DNA of 64,000 nt from Planctomycetota bacterium. GTDB lineage: Bacteria; Planctomycetota; Phycisphaerae; UBA1845; UTPLA1. A program made the position numbers and the translations under genes. This document shows, piece after piece, positions 29,664 through 38,718 of this stretch; the stretch's first letter is position 1, and the number at the start of each line of letters is the position of its first letter. The stretch spans positions 1 through 64,000 of the forward strand of contig JAATGM010000021.1 of the NCBI GenBank assembly GCA_015654675.1, read 5' to 3'. Under the pieces are notes generated by a model, which had not been told where the DNA came from, did no database searches, and was given only the letters and a program-made list of their open reading frames with translations.

Positions 29664-30974
29664 GTGGTCAGTCGTCGGCAGTTCCTGGGAGCGATGGCGG
29701 TGCCGAGCGCGTCGGCAATAGCGGCCGGAGTGGTGCTTTCTTCAGCCAAGCGCGTCCGCGCCGCGACGGCTCTGAAGAAGTTCGCCGCCATCGAGGGCAG
29801 CGCCGGCGAGATCGCGCAGGACGATGCGCTTTGGTTCGAGATTTCGCAGGCATTTGACGTCGATCGATCGATCATCAATCTCAACAACGGCGGCGTGTCC
29901 CCCTCGCCGCGCTCGGTCATCGCTTCCGTCCAGCGGAACTGGAACTTCGCCAACGCCGCCCCGGCCTACAACATGTGGCAGGTCCTCGAGCCGCAGCGCG
30001 AGGGCGTCCGCGGCAAGATGGCCGACGAGTTCGGCTGCGACAAGGAAGAAATCGCTTTCACCAGAAACGCATCGGAAAGTCTCGAAACCTGCCAGCTCGG
30101 ACTCGAGTTCAAACGCGGCGACGAAGTCCTGACCACCACGCAGGACTACCCGCGGATGATCACCACCTTCAAACAGATGGAACGCCGGCACGGAATCGTC
30201 CTCAAGCAATTCAAGATTCCGGTCCCATGCGAAGACCTCGGCCAGATCGCGCGGCTCTTCGAACAGAACATCACTGATAAGACGCGGATGATCCTCATCA
30301 GCCACGTTATCAACCTGACTGGGCAGATCCTGCCCGTGAAGGAAGTCGCCGCCCTCGGCCGCAAACGAAACATCCCCGTCGTCGTCGACGGCGCGCACGC
30401 CTTCGCCCATCTCAATTTCAAGATTCGCGATCTCGATTGCGACTACTACGCATCGAGTCTGCACAAGTGGCTGTGCGCCCCGCACGGCACCGGCCTGCTC
30501 TATGTCCGCCGCGAGAAAATCCCGGGCCTCTGGCCGCTCATGCCGGCCGAGCAGAAGCAGGACGCCGACATCCGAAAGTTCGAGGAAATCGGCACCCACC
30601 CGGCCGCCATCTACCTAGCGATTGGCGAGGCCCTGACCTTCCACCAGGGCGTCGGCTCCGCTCGCAAGCTCGCCCGGCTGCTTTACCTCCGCGACTACTG
30701 GGCCAAGCGGCTGGCCCGTAACGATCGCGTCAAGCTGCACACCAGTCTGGCGCCTGGCTGCTCCTCGGGACTCGGCAACATTCAGATAGAGGGTATCGAT
30801 ACCGCCAAATTGTTCGAGTGGCTGTGGCGAGAGCACAAGATTTACACCACCGCCATCATCCATGACGAGTTCCAGGGTCTGCGAATCTCCCCCAGCCTCT
30901 ACACCCTGACCCCCGACCTCGACCGCTTCTGCGACAAGATGGAATACGCCATCAAGCACGGTCTGCCCACCTAG
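29664..30974 (+). CDS. Tat-exported class V aminotransferase-like PLP enzyme
   Basis: The 436-aa product begins at a GTG behind GGAGG. Its leader is twin-arginine-like (VSRRQFLGAMAVPSASAIAAGVVL). The catalytic fold type I domain resembles isopenicillin-N epimerase/cysteine desulfurase-like enzymes: LNNGGVSPSPRSV, ITFTRNASESLETC-type substrate loop, VVVDGAHAFAHLNFKIRDLDCDYYASSLHKWLCAPHGTGLLYVRR with the Asp pairing to the PLP pyridine and the Schiff-base Lys in SLHKW. It could be an epimerase, desulfurase or lyase; the substrate is unknown. PLP enzymes fold with cofactor in the cytoplasm, so Tat export is logical. It partners the RidA gene upstream. Confidence 0.85.
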   Translation: MVSRRQFLGAMAVPSASAIAAGVVLSSAKRVRAATALKKFAAIEGSAGEIAQDDALWFEISQAFDVDRSIINLNNGGVSPSPRSVIASVQRNWNFANAAPAYNMWQVLEPQREGVRGKMADEFGCDKEEIAFTRNASESLETCQLGLEFKRGDEVLTTTQDYPRMITTFKQMERRHGIVLKQFKIPVPCEDLGQIARLFEQNITDKTRMILISHVINLTGQILPVKEVAALGRKRNIPVVVDGAHAFAHLNFKIRDLDCDYYASSLHKWLCAPHGTGLLYVRREKIPGLWPLMPAEQKQDADIRKFEEIGTHPAAIYLAIGEALTFHQGVGSARKLARLLYLRDYWAKRLARNDRVKLHTSLAPGCSSGLGNIQIEGIDTAKLFEWLWREHKIYTTAIIHDEFQGLRISPSLYTLTPDLDRFCDKMEYAIKHGLPT

Positions 30975-31017
30975 GGGCGCGGTAGAATGTGGGGGTTGAT
31001 CGAATTGGGAGCACACG

Positions 31018-32013
31018 ATGGCACACTGCAAACCATTGTTCTGGGCCGGCTTGTTCATTTTGGTCGCGGCGCCCGCAAAGGGAGACGGCACAATCACGGC
31101 CGGGACGGCCTCCTTCACGTGGCACAACCTTGCAACCAGCGCAACCGAGGGCAACGCTGATTTCCGCGCCGCCTCGGCGTCACCCGATCACGTGCATCAG
31201 CTTTGGTGGTGGTATCGCGTCGACAGTGGTGCAATGCCGGATGCGCATGAGTTTCCGTTTCCCGCGCCGGACACTGAGTCCTATGACCCCGCTCGCTCGG
31301 TTCTCAGTTGGAACGCGCTCGGGCCACCTGGCTCGCAATTTCGCGCGGAACTGACGACGCTAATCCACCAAAATTCCTCGAATTCCGCATATGTCTCTCA
31401 GGGCATCGCGATAACCAATCTCGAATCGTCCCCCTTGGCAATGCAGGTCATTGTCTACCTCGATCCCGATGTGGGAGGTTCGCCCGGCGCTGATGTGGTC
31501 ACTCAATTTGAGGCCCTTGAATATGTGTACAACCGCGCGACAGATGGTGTTGATTCCATCGACTCCGCAGCTGGGCCCTACCATGTGGCCATTCCGATCA
31601 GTGAGGGTCATACTGGGAACAACACCATTCTTGCTGCTCATAATGATGGAGTCGTGAATCTGACCTTGCCGGGTCTCTCGTTGCCTTTTTCGGGTGATGT
31701 CGCTTGGGGGGTCAACCTGCCGATTACAATTTCACCTCAGATTCCGTCTATTTCGCTCGCGTTCGAAGTCGCTTTGAATCGACCGATCGGGTCCTTCTGC
31801 TTCACGCCGACGTGTCTCGGAGATTTCAATGGCGACAATCGCGTGAATGGGTCAGACGTTGCCGGGTTCGTTCGCTGCGCTGCAACGGGCGCGGCCAGCC
31901 CCGGCTGCGAATGTGCTGACATGAACTGGGACAACGCGATCGACTCCGGTGATCTGTCGGTCTTCGTACCGAAACTACTGGGCGTCGGCGATCCCAATCC
32001 AAACTGCCCATAA
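31018..32013 (+). CDS. Secreted protein of unknown function with dockerin-like repeats
   Basis: The 331-aa protein has GGGAG before the ATG and a signal peptide (CKPLFWAGLFILVAAPAKGDG). Residues 25-265 are beta-rich with no recognised family; marks include TASFTWHNLATSATEG, HVHQLWWWYRVDSGAMPD and LVIVYLDPDV-like stretches, reminiscent of plain beta-sandwich domains. The last 60 residues contain two Ca-binding repeats (GDFNGDNRVNGSDV and ADMNWDNAIDSGDL), a dockerin-like module shared with four other proteins here. A function cannot be assigned. Confidence 0.75.
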   Translation: MAHCKPLFWAGLFILVAAPAKGDGTITAGTASFTWHNLATSATEGNADFRAASASPDHVHQLWWWYRVDSGAMPDAHEFPFPAPDTESYDPARSVLSWNALGPPGSQFRAELTTLIHQNSSNSAYVSQGIAITNLESSPLAMQVIVYLDPDVGGSPGADVVTQFEALEYVYNRATDGVDSIDSAAGPYHVAIPISEGHTGNNTILAAHNDGVVNLTLPGLSLPFSGDVAWGVNLPITISPQIPSISLAFEVALNRPIGSFCFTPTCLGDFNGDNRVNGSDVAGFVRCAATGAASPGCECADMNWDNAIDSGDLSVFVPKLLGVGDPNPNCP

Positions 32014-32335
32014 CCGCTGCCACCACGTTGCTTCGCCACCTCGCCGATGCCTTGCCGCCACGCGCTAGGTAAGGTCTGTCGTCAAATCAAGTTGCAATTC
32101 AACGCCGAATGTTCGTGATGCGCGGGCGAATCCGCACGCCGAGTTCCGCATTTCGGTCGCCGAACTCGAACCCGTCGGAATCGCTCGACTTCGGCGCACC
32201 GGCGAAGTTATCTCGACGCCTGGCACGCCAATCGCATGTCCTGGGGGAGCCGGCGGCACACGCGTGTCAGTCGGTCGCCGATAACCGCCCGCTGGGCGAT
32301 CGGCGGGAAGAAGTCGGTTGGAATTGGGGGATCAG
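32014..32335. other. 322-bp region without a convincing gene
   Basis: Short frames exist on both strands, but none has a ribosome-binding site with a start or resembles a known family. The tail (GGGGGAT before the ATG at 32336) is the ribosome-binding site of the next gene. No hairpin terminator for the upstream gene was found. Confidence 0.5.
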
Positions 32336-32959
32336 ATGAACTTGAAGTCAATCATGAGCGTGGTGGCGGTCCTTGGTGCGGCGGCGTCGGCTTCGGCCGG
32401 GTTGGTCGAGGTCAAATACGACGGACTCGGATACAACAAGCAGGTCACTGTCGATTACTTCGGCGACGACGTCACCGTCAAGGCCGGCCAGATCAAAATC
32501 AGCATCAACGGCGCACCCGACAAGAACTCCTACTGTGTGGACTTCGACCACACCATCAAGAACAACTGGACGGCCGAGTTCGGCTCGCCCTCCGCGATCA
32601 ACGCCGGCCCGCAGATCGCCTACCTCTACAACACCTACGCGGCCGGAATCGACTCCGACAAGAAGGCCGCCGGCCTGCAGCTCGCGATCTGGAAGCTGCT
32701 CACCGATTACGGAACCGCCAGCGCCACGACGCTCTCGGGCGGCCACTTCCGAGTCGATTCGAATCAGCAGGGCTACGCCGAAGCGGTGGGCTACCTGAGC
32801 AATATCCCGGCCTCGTACACCGCCTTTACGCCGCCGGTCGTGCTGTTCTCCGGTTCGAGCCCCCGCAGCCAGAACCTGCTCGTCCCCGAGCCGGCCACGA
32901 TGGCCCTGCTGGCGGGCGGCCTCGTCTGGCAACTCGCCCGACGCCGACGAACGGCCTAA
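32336..32959 (+). CDS. PEP-CTERM protein with a candidate Cys-Gln thioester domain
   Basis: The 207-aa product begins at the ATG at 32336 with GGGGGAT six bases upstream; the signal peptide is SIMSVVAVLGAAASASAG. Residues 66-70 read YCVDF and residues 113-119 read GLQLAIW. These match the paired YC[VIL]D and Q-x-AIW motifs that form an internal Cys-Gln thioester in thioester-domain surface adhesins; here the pair would be Cys67 and Gln115. Cys67 is the only cysteine in the protein. It ends VPEPATMALLAGGLVWQLARRRR, a PEP-CTERM sorting signal. A covalent adhesion role is inferred. A rho-independent terminator follows. Confidence 0.75.
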   Translation: MNLKSIMSVVAVLGAAASASAGLVEVKYDGLGYNKQVTVDYFGDDVTVKAGQIKISINGAPDKNSYCVDFDHTIKNNWTAEFGSPSAINAGPQIAYLYNTYAAGIDSDKKAAGLQLAIWKLLTDYGTASATTLSGGHFRVDSNQQGYAEAVGYLSNIPASYTAFTPPVVLFSGSSPRSQNLLVPEPATMALLAGGLVWQLARRRRTA

Positions 32960-33004
32960 CTCGAACACAATCCCCTCACAACCCAAGTAATTACAACCAG
33001 ATAG

Positions 33005-33027
33005 GACCCGCGACCCAGTCGCGGGTC
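33005..33027 (+). terminator. Rho-independent terminator of the thioester-candidate PEP-CTERM gene
   Basis: A 10-bp perfect stem (GACCCGCGAC/GTCGCGGGTC) with a CCA loop is followed by TTGTCTTTTT. It lies 45 bp after the stop and ends the single-gene unit. Confidence 0.95.
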
Positions 33028-33123
33028 TTGTCTTTTTACGCATTTGTTTCGATTCCGAATGATGGACTCAAGCCCGGCATTACGGCTATCTAGGTGGCAG
33101 TCATTTTTTTCGGGAGAAACATC

Positions 33124-36100
33124 ATGCCGCTGAATCGCATCAATCGGATCATCACGCAATCCATCCTGGCCACGGTGCTTGTCGCTGCCGGCGCGGCGCC
33201 GTCGTTGGCGGCCACCTTTATCGTCAGCAACTTGTCGGATGGCGCGGCTCCCGGACCGGCCGGCAGTCTGCGGCGGGCGGTCAACGATGCCAACGTGATC
33301 GTGGGGACCGACATCATCAACTTTCAGGCGGGCGTCGCGGGCGTCATCACGCTGACCAACGGCGAGCTGAACATTTCCGGCGACGTGACCATCAACGGCC
33401 CGGGTGCGAACGTCATCATCGTCAGCGGCAACAACGCGAGCCGCGTCTTCTCGCTCAACTTCGGCGTCTCGGCCACCATCAACGGGCTGGGCCTGACCAA
33501 CGGTCTGTCCGACCGCGGCCCCGGGCTCGCCAGCGCCGGAAATTTTACGCTAAACAACTGCTCGGTGACGAGCTGCAACGCCACGGTCGACGGCGGCGGA
33601 ATCATTCTGCTCGACGGTCGCGGGACGATGTCCGGTTGTGCCGTCGCCAACAATCACTGCAATGGCAACGGCGGCGGTATCTGGCTGGGCCAGGGCGGGG
33701 CGGCCATCCGCTCGCTGAGCATGACCAACTGCACCGTTTCAGACAATGCGGCTGACGGCATCGGCGGCGGCATCCGCCAGGGCGCTAACGCCACCACCGA
33801 CCTGACGCTGACCAACTGCACCATCGCTGGCAACAGCTCGAACGGTAACGGCGGCGGCATTAATCGCTCCTTCGGCACGCTGACGATGAAAAACACCATC
33901 ATCGCCAAGAACAACAACGCGACGAACCCGGACATCTCCAGCACCGGCGGCACCATCACTTCCAATGGCTACAACATCGTCGGCAACAACACCGGAGCCG
34001 CCTTCGCCGCCGGCCCCGCCGACCAGATCGGCACGTCGGCGTCGCCGATCGATCCGTTGCTCGCGCCGCTCGCATTCAACGGCAGCGGGACGCAGACCCG
34101 TGCATTGCGGCTCGGCAGCCCGGCCATCGACGCCGGCAGCGTTCCGCCGTCCTCCGTTGTCGATCAGCGCGGTCAGCCCCGACCGGCCGCGGCAGTATGC
34201 GGACTTGCCATCTCGGACATCGGCGCGTTTGAGATGCTGCGTTATTCGGTGACCAACCTGAACGATGCCGGCGGCGGCTCGCTTCGACAGGCGATTCTCG
34301 ACAATAACAACTGGGGCGGCGGACAAATCTGCATGGGCGTGACCGGCACGATCACGCTGACGAGCGGGGCACTGAATATCGCGCGCATGGCGAACATCGG
34401 CGGGCCGGGGGCAGCGGCACTGACTATCAGCGGCAACAATGCCGACCGCGTGGCCGTCGTGAACGGTCCGGGCACGACCATCGCGAACGTCACCGTCGCG
34501 AACGGTAAGGGGTCGGATGGGGCGGGCGTGATCAGCTTCGTCGATCTGTACGTCGACGGCTGCTTTTTCACGCACAATGTCGGAACAGTCGTCACGAATG
34601 GCGGCGGCGGAATCGAGATCGTCACCGGCCGGCTGACGGCGCGAAACAGCACGTTTGACGGCAACACCCATCCGCAGCTCGGTGGAGGCATCGGCGTCCT
34701 CAACGGCAACGCCGACATATCAAACTGCACGTTCAACAACAATGACGGCGGCGTCGGCGGTGGAGCGATCGCCTGCGCCGGACTCGGCGGCGCGGCAACG
34801 GCAACCGTAACGAGCTGCACGATCGTCAATTCGCCTGCACGCGGCATCTTCAACGCGGCCCAGGGCGCGGGCGCGACTTCCAACCTGACCTTCCGCAATA
34901 CCCTCTTCTCAAACAACACCGGCGGCTCGGTACTCGACTTCAATGCCTCAGGCGGGTGCGTTACGCCCTCGGCCGGTCACAATCTCACGTCCGACAGCGG
35001 CAACGGCTTTTTCACCGGATCGGGCGACATCGTGAATACTGCATCACTGGTCAAGCCGTTGGCGAACAACGGCGGGCCGACGTTCACCTGCGCCATCCCC
35101 GGCACCAGTCCGGCCGTCGACGCGGGAACGGCGTTGGGCACGCCGGCCTACGACCAGCGCGGCGCGGTCCGTCCCGGCAGTTTTGGCTGCGGCGGCGCGG
35201 CCCAGCCGGATATCGGCGCGTTCGAGCTGCAACGCTACTCCGTCAACAACATCGCAAATGCCGGACTAGGCACGCTGCGCGACGCCGTGAATGCCAACAA
35301 TGCTTTTGGAGCAAGTGAAATCTGCTTCGCCCTGCCGCCTGGCCCCCAGACCATCGTCGTGACGACGGGCGAGATGAGCATCCTCCTGCCGTTGTCGGTG
35401 TTTGGCCCGGGCGCCAAGCAACTCACCCTCGACGGCAACCTCGCCAGCCGGGCCTTTGCCCTCGGCGGCGGCGTGAGCGCCGACATTCACGGGCTGCGTT
35501 TCGCTAATTGCCGCGCGCCTTTTGGCGGTGCAATCGAGAACTTCGGCGGCACGATCGTGATCGACCAATGCCAATTTGACGGCAACGCCGGCACGGATCC
35601 GACCGACGGCGGCGGTGCGATCGAAAACTTCGGCGGGACGATGACTTTGTTGAACTCAACTTTCCTCAACAACGCACATCCGCAATTCGGCGGGGCGGTT
35701 TCCAACATCAACGGCACGGCCGTCATGACCAACTGCACGCTGCAGGGCAACAATGGCGGCGGAGCCGGAGGGTCGGCGACTAATATCGCCTCAGGCACCA
35801 CCAGCACGCTCGACATGATCAACTGCACCGTGGCCGATACGGTATTTCGAGGTGTGTGCAACTTTGCCGTCACTGCCGGCTCGGCCAAACTCACGATCAC
35901 CAACAATATCTTCTCGTTCAACGGCGCGGTGGCCGTCAATTCTGAAAACCTGGGCGGCACGGCCGTCAACGTCGTGAGTAACGGCCATAACCTGAGCACC
36001 GACAGTGGCAGCGGATTCCTGATCGGTCCTGGCGATCTGATCAACACCAACCCGGTGCTGTTGGGGATTGCCGACAACGGGGCACAAGTCCAGACACGCG

Positions 36101-36405
36101 CTCTATCACTCGGCAGCCCGGCGATTGATGCGGGAGACATGGCGCTCGCCACCACCACCGACGAGCGCGGCTTAGGACGCCGCGGTTGCTCGGCCGACAT
36201 TGGCGCCTACGAGTTTCAGAGCGGCGGCCCGAACAGCGGCGACTTCGACGGCAGCGGCCGCATAGACATCGCCGACTGGCCGATCTTCATCAACGTGTTG
36301 CTAGGCAAACTCTCCGCCCCGGCCTGCATCGGAGACATGAATAACGATGGAAAGACAAACGGCGCCGACGAGCAGCTCTTCGTCGCCGGATTGCTGGCCC
36401 CGTGA
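33124..36405 (+). CDS. Large secreted beta-helix protein (CSLREA-type repeats) with dockerin-like tail
   Basis: The 1093-aa product starts at the ATG at 33124, with GGAGA seven bases upstream, and has a signal peptide (SILATVLVAAGAAPSLAA). Three long repeats each begin with a CSLREA-like block: FIVSNLSDG...GSLRRAVNDAN, YSVTNLNDAGGGSLRQAILDNN and YSVNNIANAGLGTLRDAVNANN. Each continues with right-handed beta-helix rungs (INGLGLTNG, NCTVSDNAADGIGGGI, NSTFDGNTHPQLGGGI), as in Pmp-like surface proteins. Each repeat ends in a choice-of-anchor-like ALRLGSPAIDAG...DQRG....DIGAFE. The final 50 residues are two dockerin-like repeats (GDFDGSGRIDIADW, GDMNNDGKTNGADE). Probably cell-surface or extracellular; binding or enzyme role unknown. 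Confidence 0.9.
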   Translation: MPLNRINRIITQSILATVLVAAGAAPSLAATFIVSNLSDGAAPGPAGSLRRAVNDANVIVGTDIINFQAGVAGVITLTNGELNISGDVTINGPGANVIIVSGNNASRVFSLNFGVSATINGLGLTNGLSDRGPGLASAGNFTLNNCSVTSCNATVDGGGIILLDGRGTMSGCAVANNHCNGNGGGIWLGQGGAAIRSLSMTNCTVSDNAADGIGGGIRQGANATTDLTLTNCTIAGNSSNGNGGGINRSFGTLTMKNTIIAKNNNATNPDISSTGGTITSNGYNIVGNNTGAAFAAGPADQIGTSASPIDPLLAPLAFNGSGTQTRALRLGSPAIDAGSVPPSSVVDQRGQPRPAAAVCGLAISDIGAFEMLRYSVTNLNDAGGGSLRQAILDNNNWGGGQICMGVTGTITLTSGALNIARMANIGGPGAAALTISGNNADRVAVVNGPGTTIANVTVANGKGSDGAGVISFVDLYVDGCFFTHNVGTVVTNGGGGIEIVTGRLTARNSTFDGNTHPQLGGGIGVLNGNADISNCTFNNNDGGVGGGAIACAGLGGAATATVTSCTIVNSPARGIFNAAQGAGATSNLTFRNTLFSNNTGGSVLDFNASGGCVTPSAGHNLTSDSGNGFFTGSGDIVNTASLVKPLANNGGPTFTCAIPGTSPAVDAGTALGTPAYDQRGAVRPGSFGCGGAAQPDIGAFELQRYSVNNIANAGLGTLRDAVNANNAFGASEICFALPPGPQTIVVTTGEMSILLPLSVFGPGAKQLTLDGNLASRAFALGGGVSADIHGLRFANCRAPFGGAIENFGGTIVIDQCQFDGNAGTDPTDGGGAIENFGGTMTLLNSTFLNNAHPQFGGAVSNINGTAVMTNCTLQGNNGGGAGGSATNIASGTTSTLDMINCTVADTVFRGVCNFAVTAGSAKLTITNNIFSFNGAVAVNSENLGGTAVNVVSNGHNLSTDSGSGFLIGPGDLINTNPVLLGIADNGAQVQTRALSLGSPAIDAGDMALATTTDERGLGRRGCSADIGAYEFQSGGPNSGDFDGSGRIDIADWPIFINVLLGKLSAPACIGDMNNDGKTNGADEQLFVAGLLAP

Positions 36406-36426
36406 GTTGAATGCGAAACTTAAACT

Positions 36427-38547
36427 CTAGATGTCTGTCGCCCGGCCCGTGGCGGTGGCCGCGTACAGATCGTCGATTTCCTTCTGGCGACCGGCGGCGG
36501 TCTTGACCCCGGCTTCCGGATCAGTCGCGATGCCCTTGGCCACCAGCCCATCCCAGTGCTTCTCGTTGAAGACGCAGCCGGGATCGCCCGCGTTGAGCTC
36601 GCCGAAGTAAGCATCCGCCCGCGCCCGGCAGCCGCCGCAGTAGTGCTTGAACTCGCACACCTCGCAGTGGTGCGTGCGGCGATCGCGATCGCACAGCAGC
36701 TCCCAGAACTCGTTGTTGCGGAAAATATCGATGAAGCTGCGCTCGCGAATGTTCCCCTGCTTGCGATGCGGTAGATAAACGCACGGCGTGATGACGCCGT
36801 TCGGCTCGATGGCAACGTAGTCGCGGCCGGCCCCGCAGCCGCCCAGATACTTGGCGATCACGCGGGCCTTCTCGCCGCCGCCGCTGCCGGCGTGCGAGCA
36901 CGCCTGCTTCCCGTCCGTCGGAGCATGCGCCACGCACACCCGCCCGAACTGCGGCGCGGTGCTGATGCAGCCGATCTTGCCCGACTGCATCCACGTATTC
37001 AGCGTCCGCAGCAGCCATTCGCGCTGCTGTGGGTTCAGATCGCCATCCACCATCTTCAACCCGCGGCCAACCGGAATGAAGTTGAAGTGAGCAAACACGC
37101 CCGCGCCGATATCGACGCAGAACTTGATCATGTCCTCGACTTCGTCAAAGTTCCCCTGGTGAACGCAGGTCGCGATCCCAAGCCGCAGCCCCTTCTGGGC
37201 CACGACATATCGCGCTCCGCGAACCGTGCGATGCCACATACCCGGGATACCGCGGAACTCGTCATGCCGCTCCGGATAAACCGAGTCGAGCGACATCTCA
37301 ATGTACTTGCAGCCGACTTCGGCCAGCTCGGCCGCCAGCTTCTGCGTCATCGTCCCGCCGTGCGTCGCCAGCGTCGTGTGAATGCCATAGCTGTGGCAAT
37401 GCTTCAATACCGGCATCAGATCCGGCGATAGCGTCGGTTCGCCGCCCGCGAACGCGATCATCGGCACATACTGCTCGGCGATCTGATCGACGAGATTCAG
37501 CTTCTCTTTCAGTGAGAGCTCGTCCGGAAGCGCCTTGTGCTCGGCGTCCTGATAGCAGTGCTTGCATGTCAGATTGCAGAGGTTCGTAAAGTTCCAGACG
37601 ATGAACAACGGCGCCGTAAACCGCTGCGGCAGCGTCAGACCAAACTCCGCCACACTCCGCGCCGCGATCACAAACCCGCGAACCGTGCTCGAGTGCTCCC
37701 CGATCCGCTCCCGGAACGTCTCCGCAGAAACGCTGCCGCGCATCTTGTCGATGAACTTATGCGCCGGCCAGTACTTCATCCGCTGCCATCGCGGCGACTT
37801 GGGATTGTGATAGCTCTGGATGATCTCCTCGATCATCGTCTTGCCGCTGCCGCGCCGCTTGCTGATATAGCCAAAGAGCATCCGCACGATGCGCGTGTCG
37901 AGGATGTCCTCCAGCGGATGGTGGTAATCCATGTCGACATAACGGGCCTTGATCTTGCGTCGCTCCTTCGGAAGCAGCCGCTCAGGGGCCGGCTTGCCGC
38001 GGAGAAACCGGCTGTTGGACGAGTACATCGATGAATTGACGTATCCGTCGTCGTGCCGCGTCGATGACTTGTCTTCGTTGGCGCTAATCGGGGCAACGTG
38101 AATGTATTTCTTGCCGAGCTTCGCCGCGGTGGAATTCTCAGGCGCCTCGGTGGTCGAGTCGTATTCGCCGACAAACTTCCCCTTGCCGTTGACGCGAATG
38201 CGCCCCGTCTTCGGATCAATGTCGAGCCGCTTCACCGGCTTCTGGCCGTTTTCGCCGCGGGCCAAGTGCTCTTCGAGGTCGGTCTGCCCACCCGCCAGCA
38301 GTCCAACAAACTGCGATGCCCCGTAAGGCATATGCTCAGGATTATCGAAAACGTTGCCGTAGGACTGCTCGATCCCGGCCTGCGGAACACCGCCGACCGT
38401 TTTCGCCCCGCCCGTGCCGCAGCCCCCGCCGCCATTGCTCTGTATTTCTCCAATGACCGGCAGCGAGATATTGCTCGGACCCGGTGATTTGGGATTGGAA
38501 TGGGCCCGATTCTCTTGTCCGGCGAGCGGGTTGGCGGAATCGTTCAT
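36427..38547 (-). CDS. Radical SAM/SPASM protein with a 320-residue N-terminal extension
   Basis: The 706-aa product starts at the ATG at 38547, with AAGGA eight bases upstream; two earlier in-frame starts (38556, 38616) lack a site. The radical SAM core begins with CNLTCKHC (Cys324, 328, 331 bind the [4Fe-4S] cluster with SAM), followed by AFAGGEPTLSPDL and MSLDSVYPERHDEFRG. A SPASM-like C-terminus has extra Cys for further clusters (CVYLP, CEVCEFKHYCGGCRARAD, DPGC). Such enzymes commonly modify peptides or make cofactors. The first 320 residues have no recognised domain and include a Gly/Cys-rich NGGGGCGTGGAKT segment. No RiPP precursor or partner is evident nearby. Confidence 0.85.
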   Translation of the reverse strand: MNDSANPLAGQENRAHSNPKSPGPSNISLPVIGEIQSNGGGGCGTGGAKTVGGVPQAGIEQSYGNVFDNPEHMPYGASQFVGLLAGGQTDLEEHLARGENGQKPVKRLDIDPKTGRIRVNGKGKFVGEYDSTTEAPENSTAAKLGKKYIHVAPISANEDKSSTRHDDGYVNSSMYSSNSRFLRGKPAPERLLPKERRKIKARYVDMDYHHPLEDILDTRIVRMLFGYISKRRGSGKTMIEEIIQSYHNPKSPRWQRMKYWPAHKFIDKMRGSVSAETFRERIGEHSSTVRGFVIAARSVAEFGLTLPQRFTAPLFIVWNFTNLCNLTCKHCYQDAEHKALPDELSLKEKLNLVDQIAEQYVPMIAFAGGEPTLSPDLMPVLKHCHSYGIHTTLATHGGTMTQKLAAELAEVGCKYIEMSLDSVYPERHDEFRGIPGMWHRTVRGARYVVAQKGLRLGIATCVHQGNFDEVEDMIKFCVDIGAGVFAHFNFIPVGRGLKMVDGDLNPQQREWLLRTLNTWMQSGKIGCISTAPQFGRVCVAHAPTDGKQACSHAGSGGGEKARVIAKYLGGCGAGRDYVAIEPNGVITPCVYLPHRKQGNIRERSFIDIFRNNEFWELLCDRDRRTHHCEVCEFKHYCGGCRARADAYFGELNAGDPGCVFNEKHWDGLVAKGIATDPEAGVKTAAGRQKEIDDLYAATATGRATDI

Positions 38548-38718
38548 TTGATACATCCTTGTAGTGCGCCCACAGGAGGTGGGCGGGGTTATCCCAGAGT
38601 CGCAGCTATCCTCCAAATAACGACCGACGTCAAGGCGGAAACGTAAGGGAAGGTCTTTCGCCTGCGCTTGGAATCAGGACGGTCAAATCGCACCGGTTCG
38701 ATGCGGAATAGCCGTTGC

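Noticed and set aside
32236-33093. 285-aa frame overlapping the thioester-candidate gene
   Set aside because: Arg/Pro/Gln-rich out-of-frame translation that also runs through the terminator at 33005-33027.
33124-36405. Repeated GGCGGC/AACGGC tracts taken as a possible CRISPR or satellite
   Set aside because: They are in-frame codons of Gly/Asn-rich beta-helix rungs with irregular spacing.
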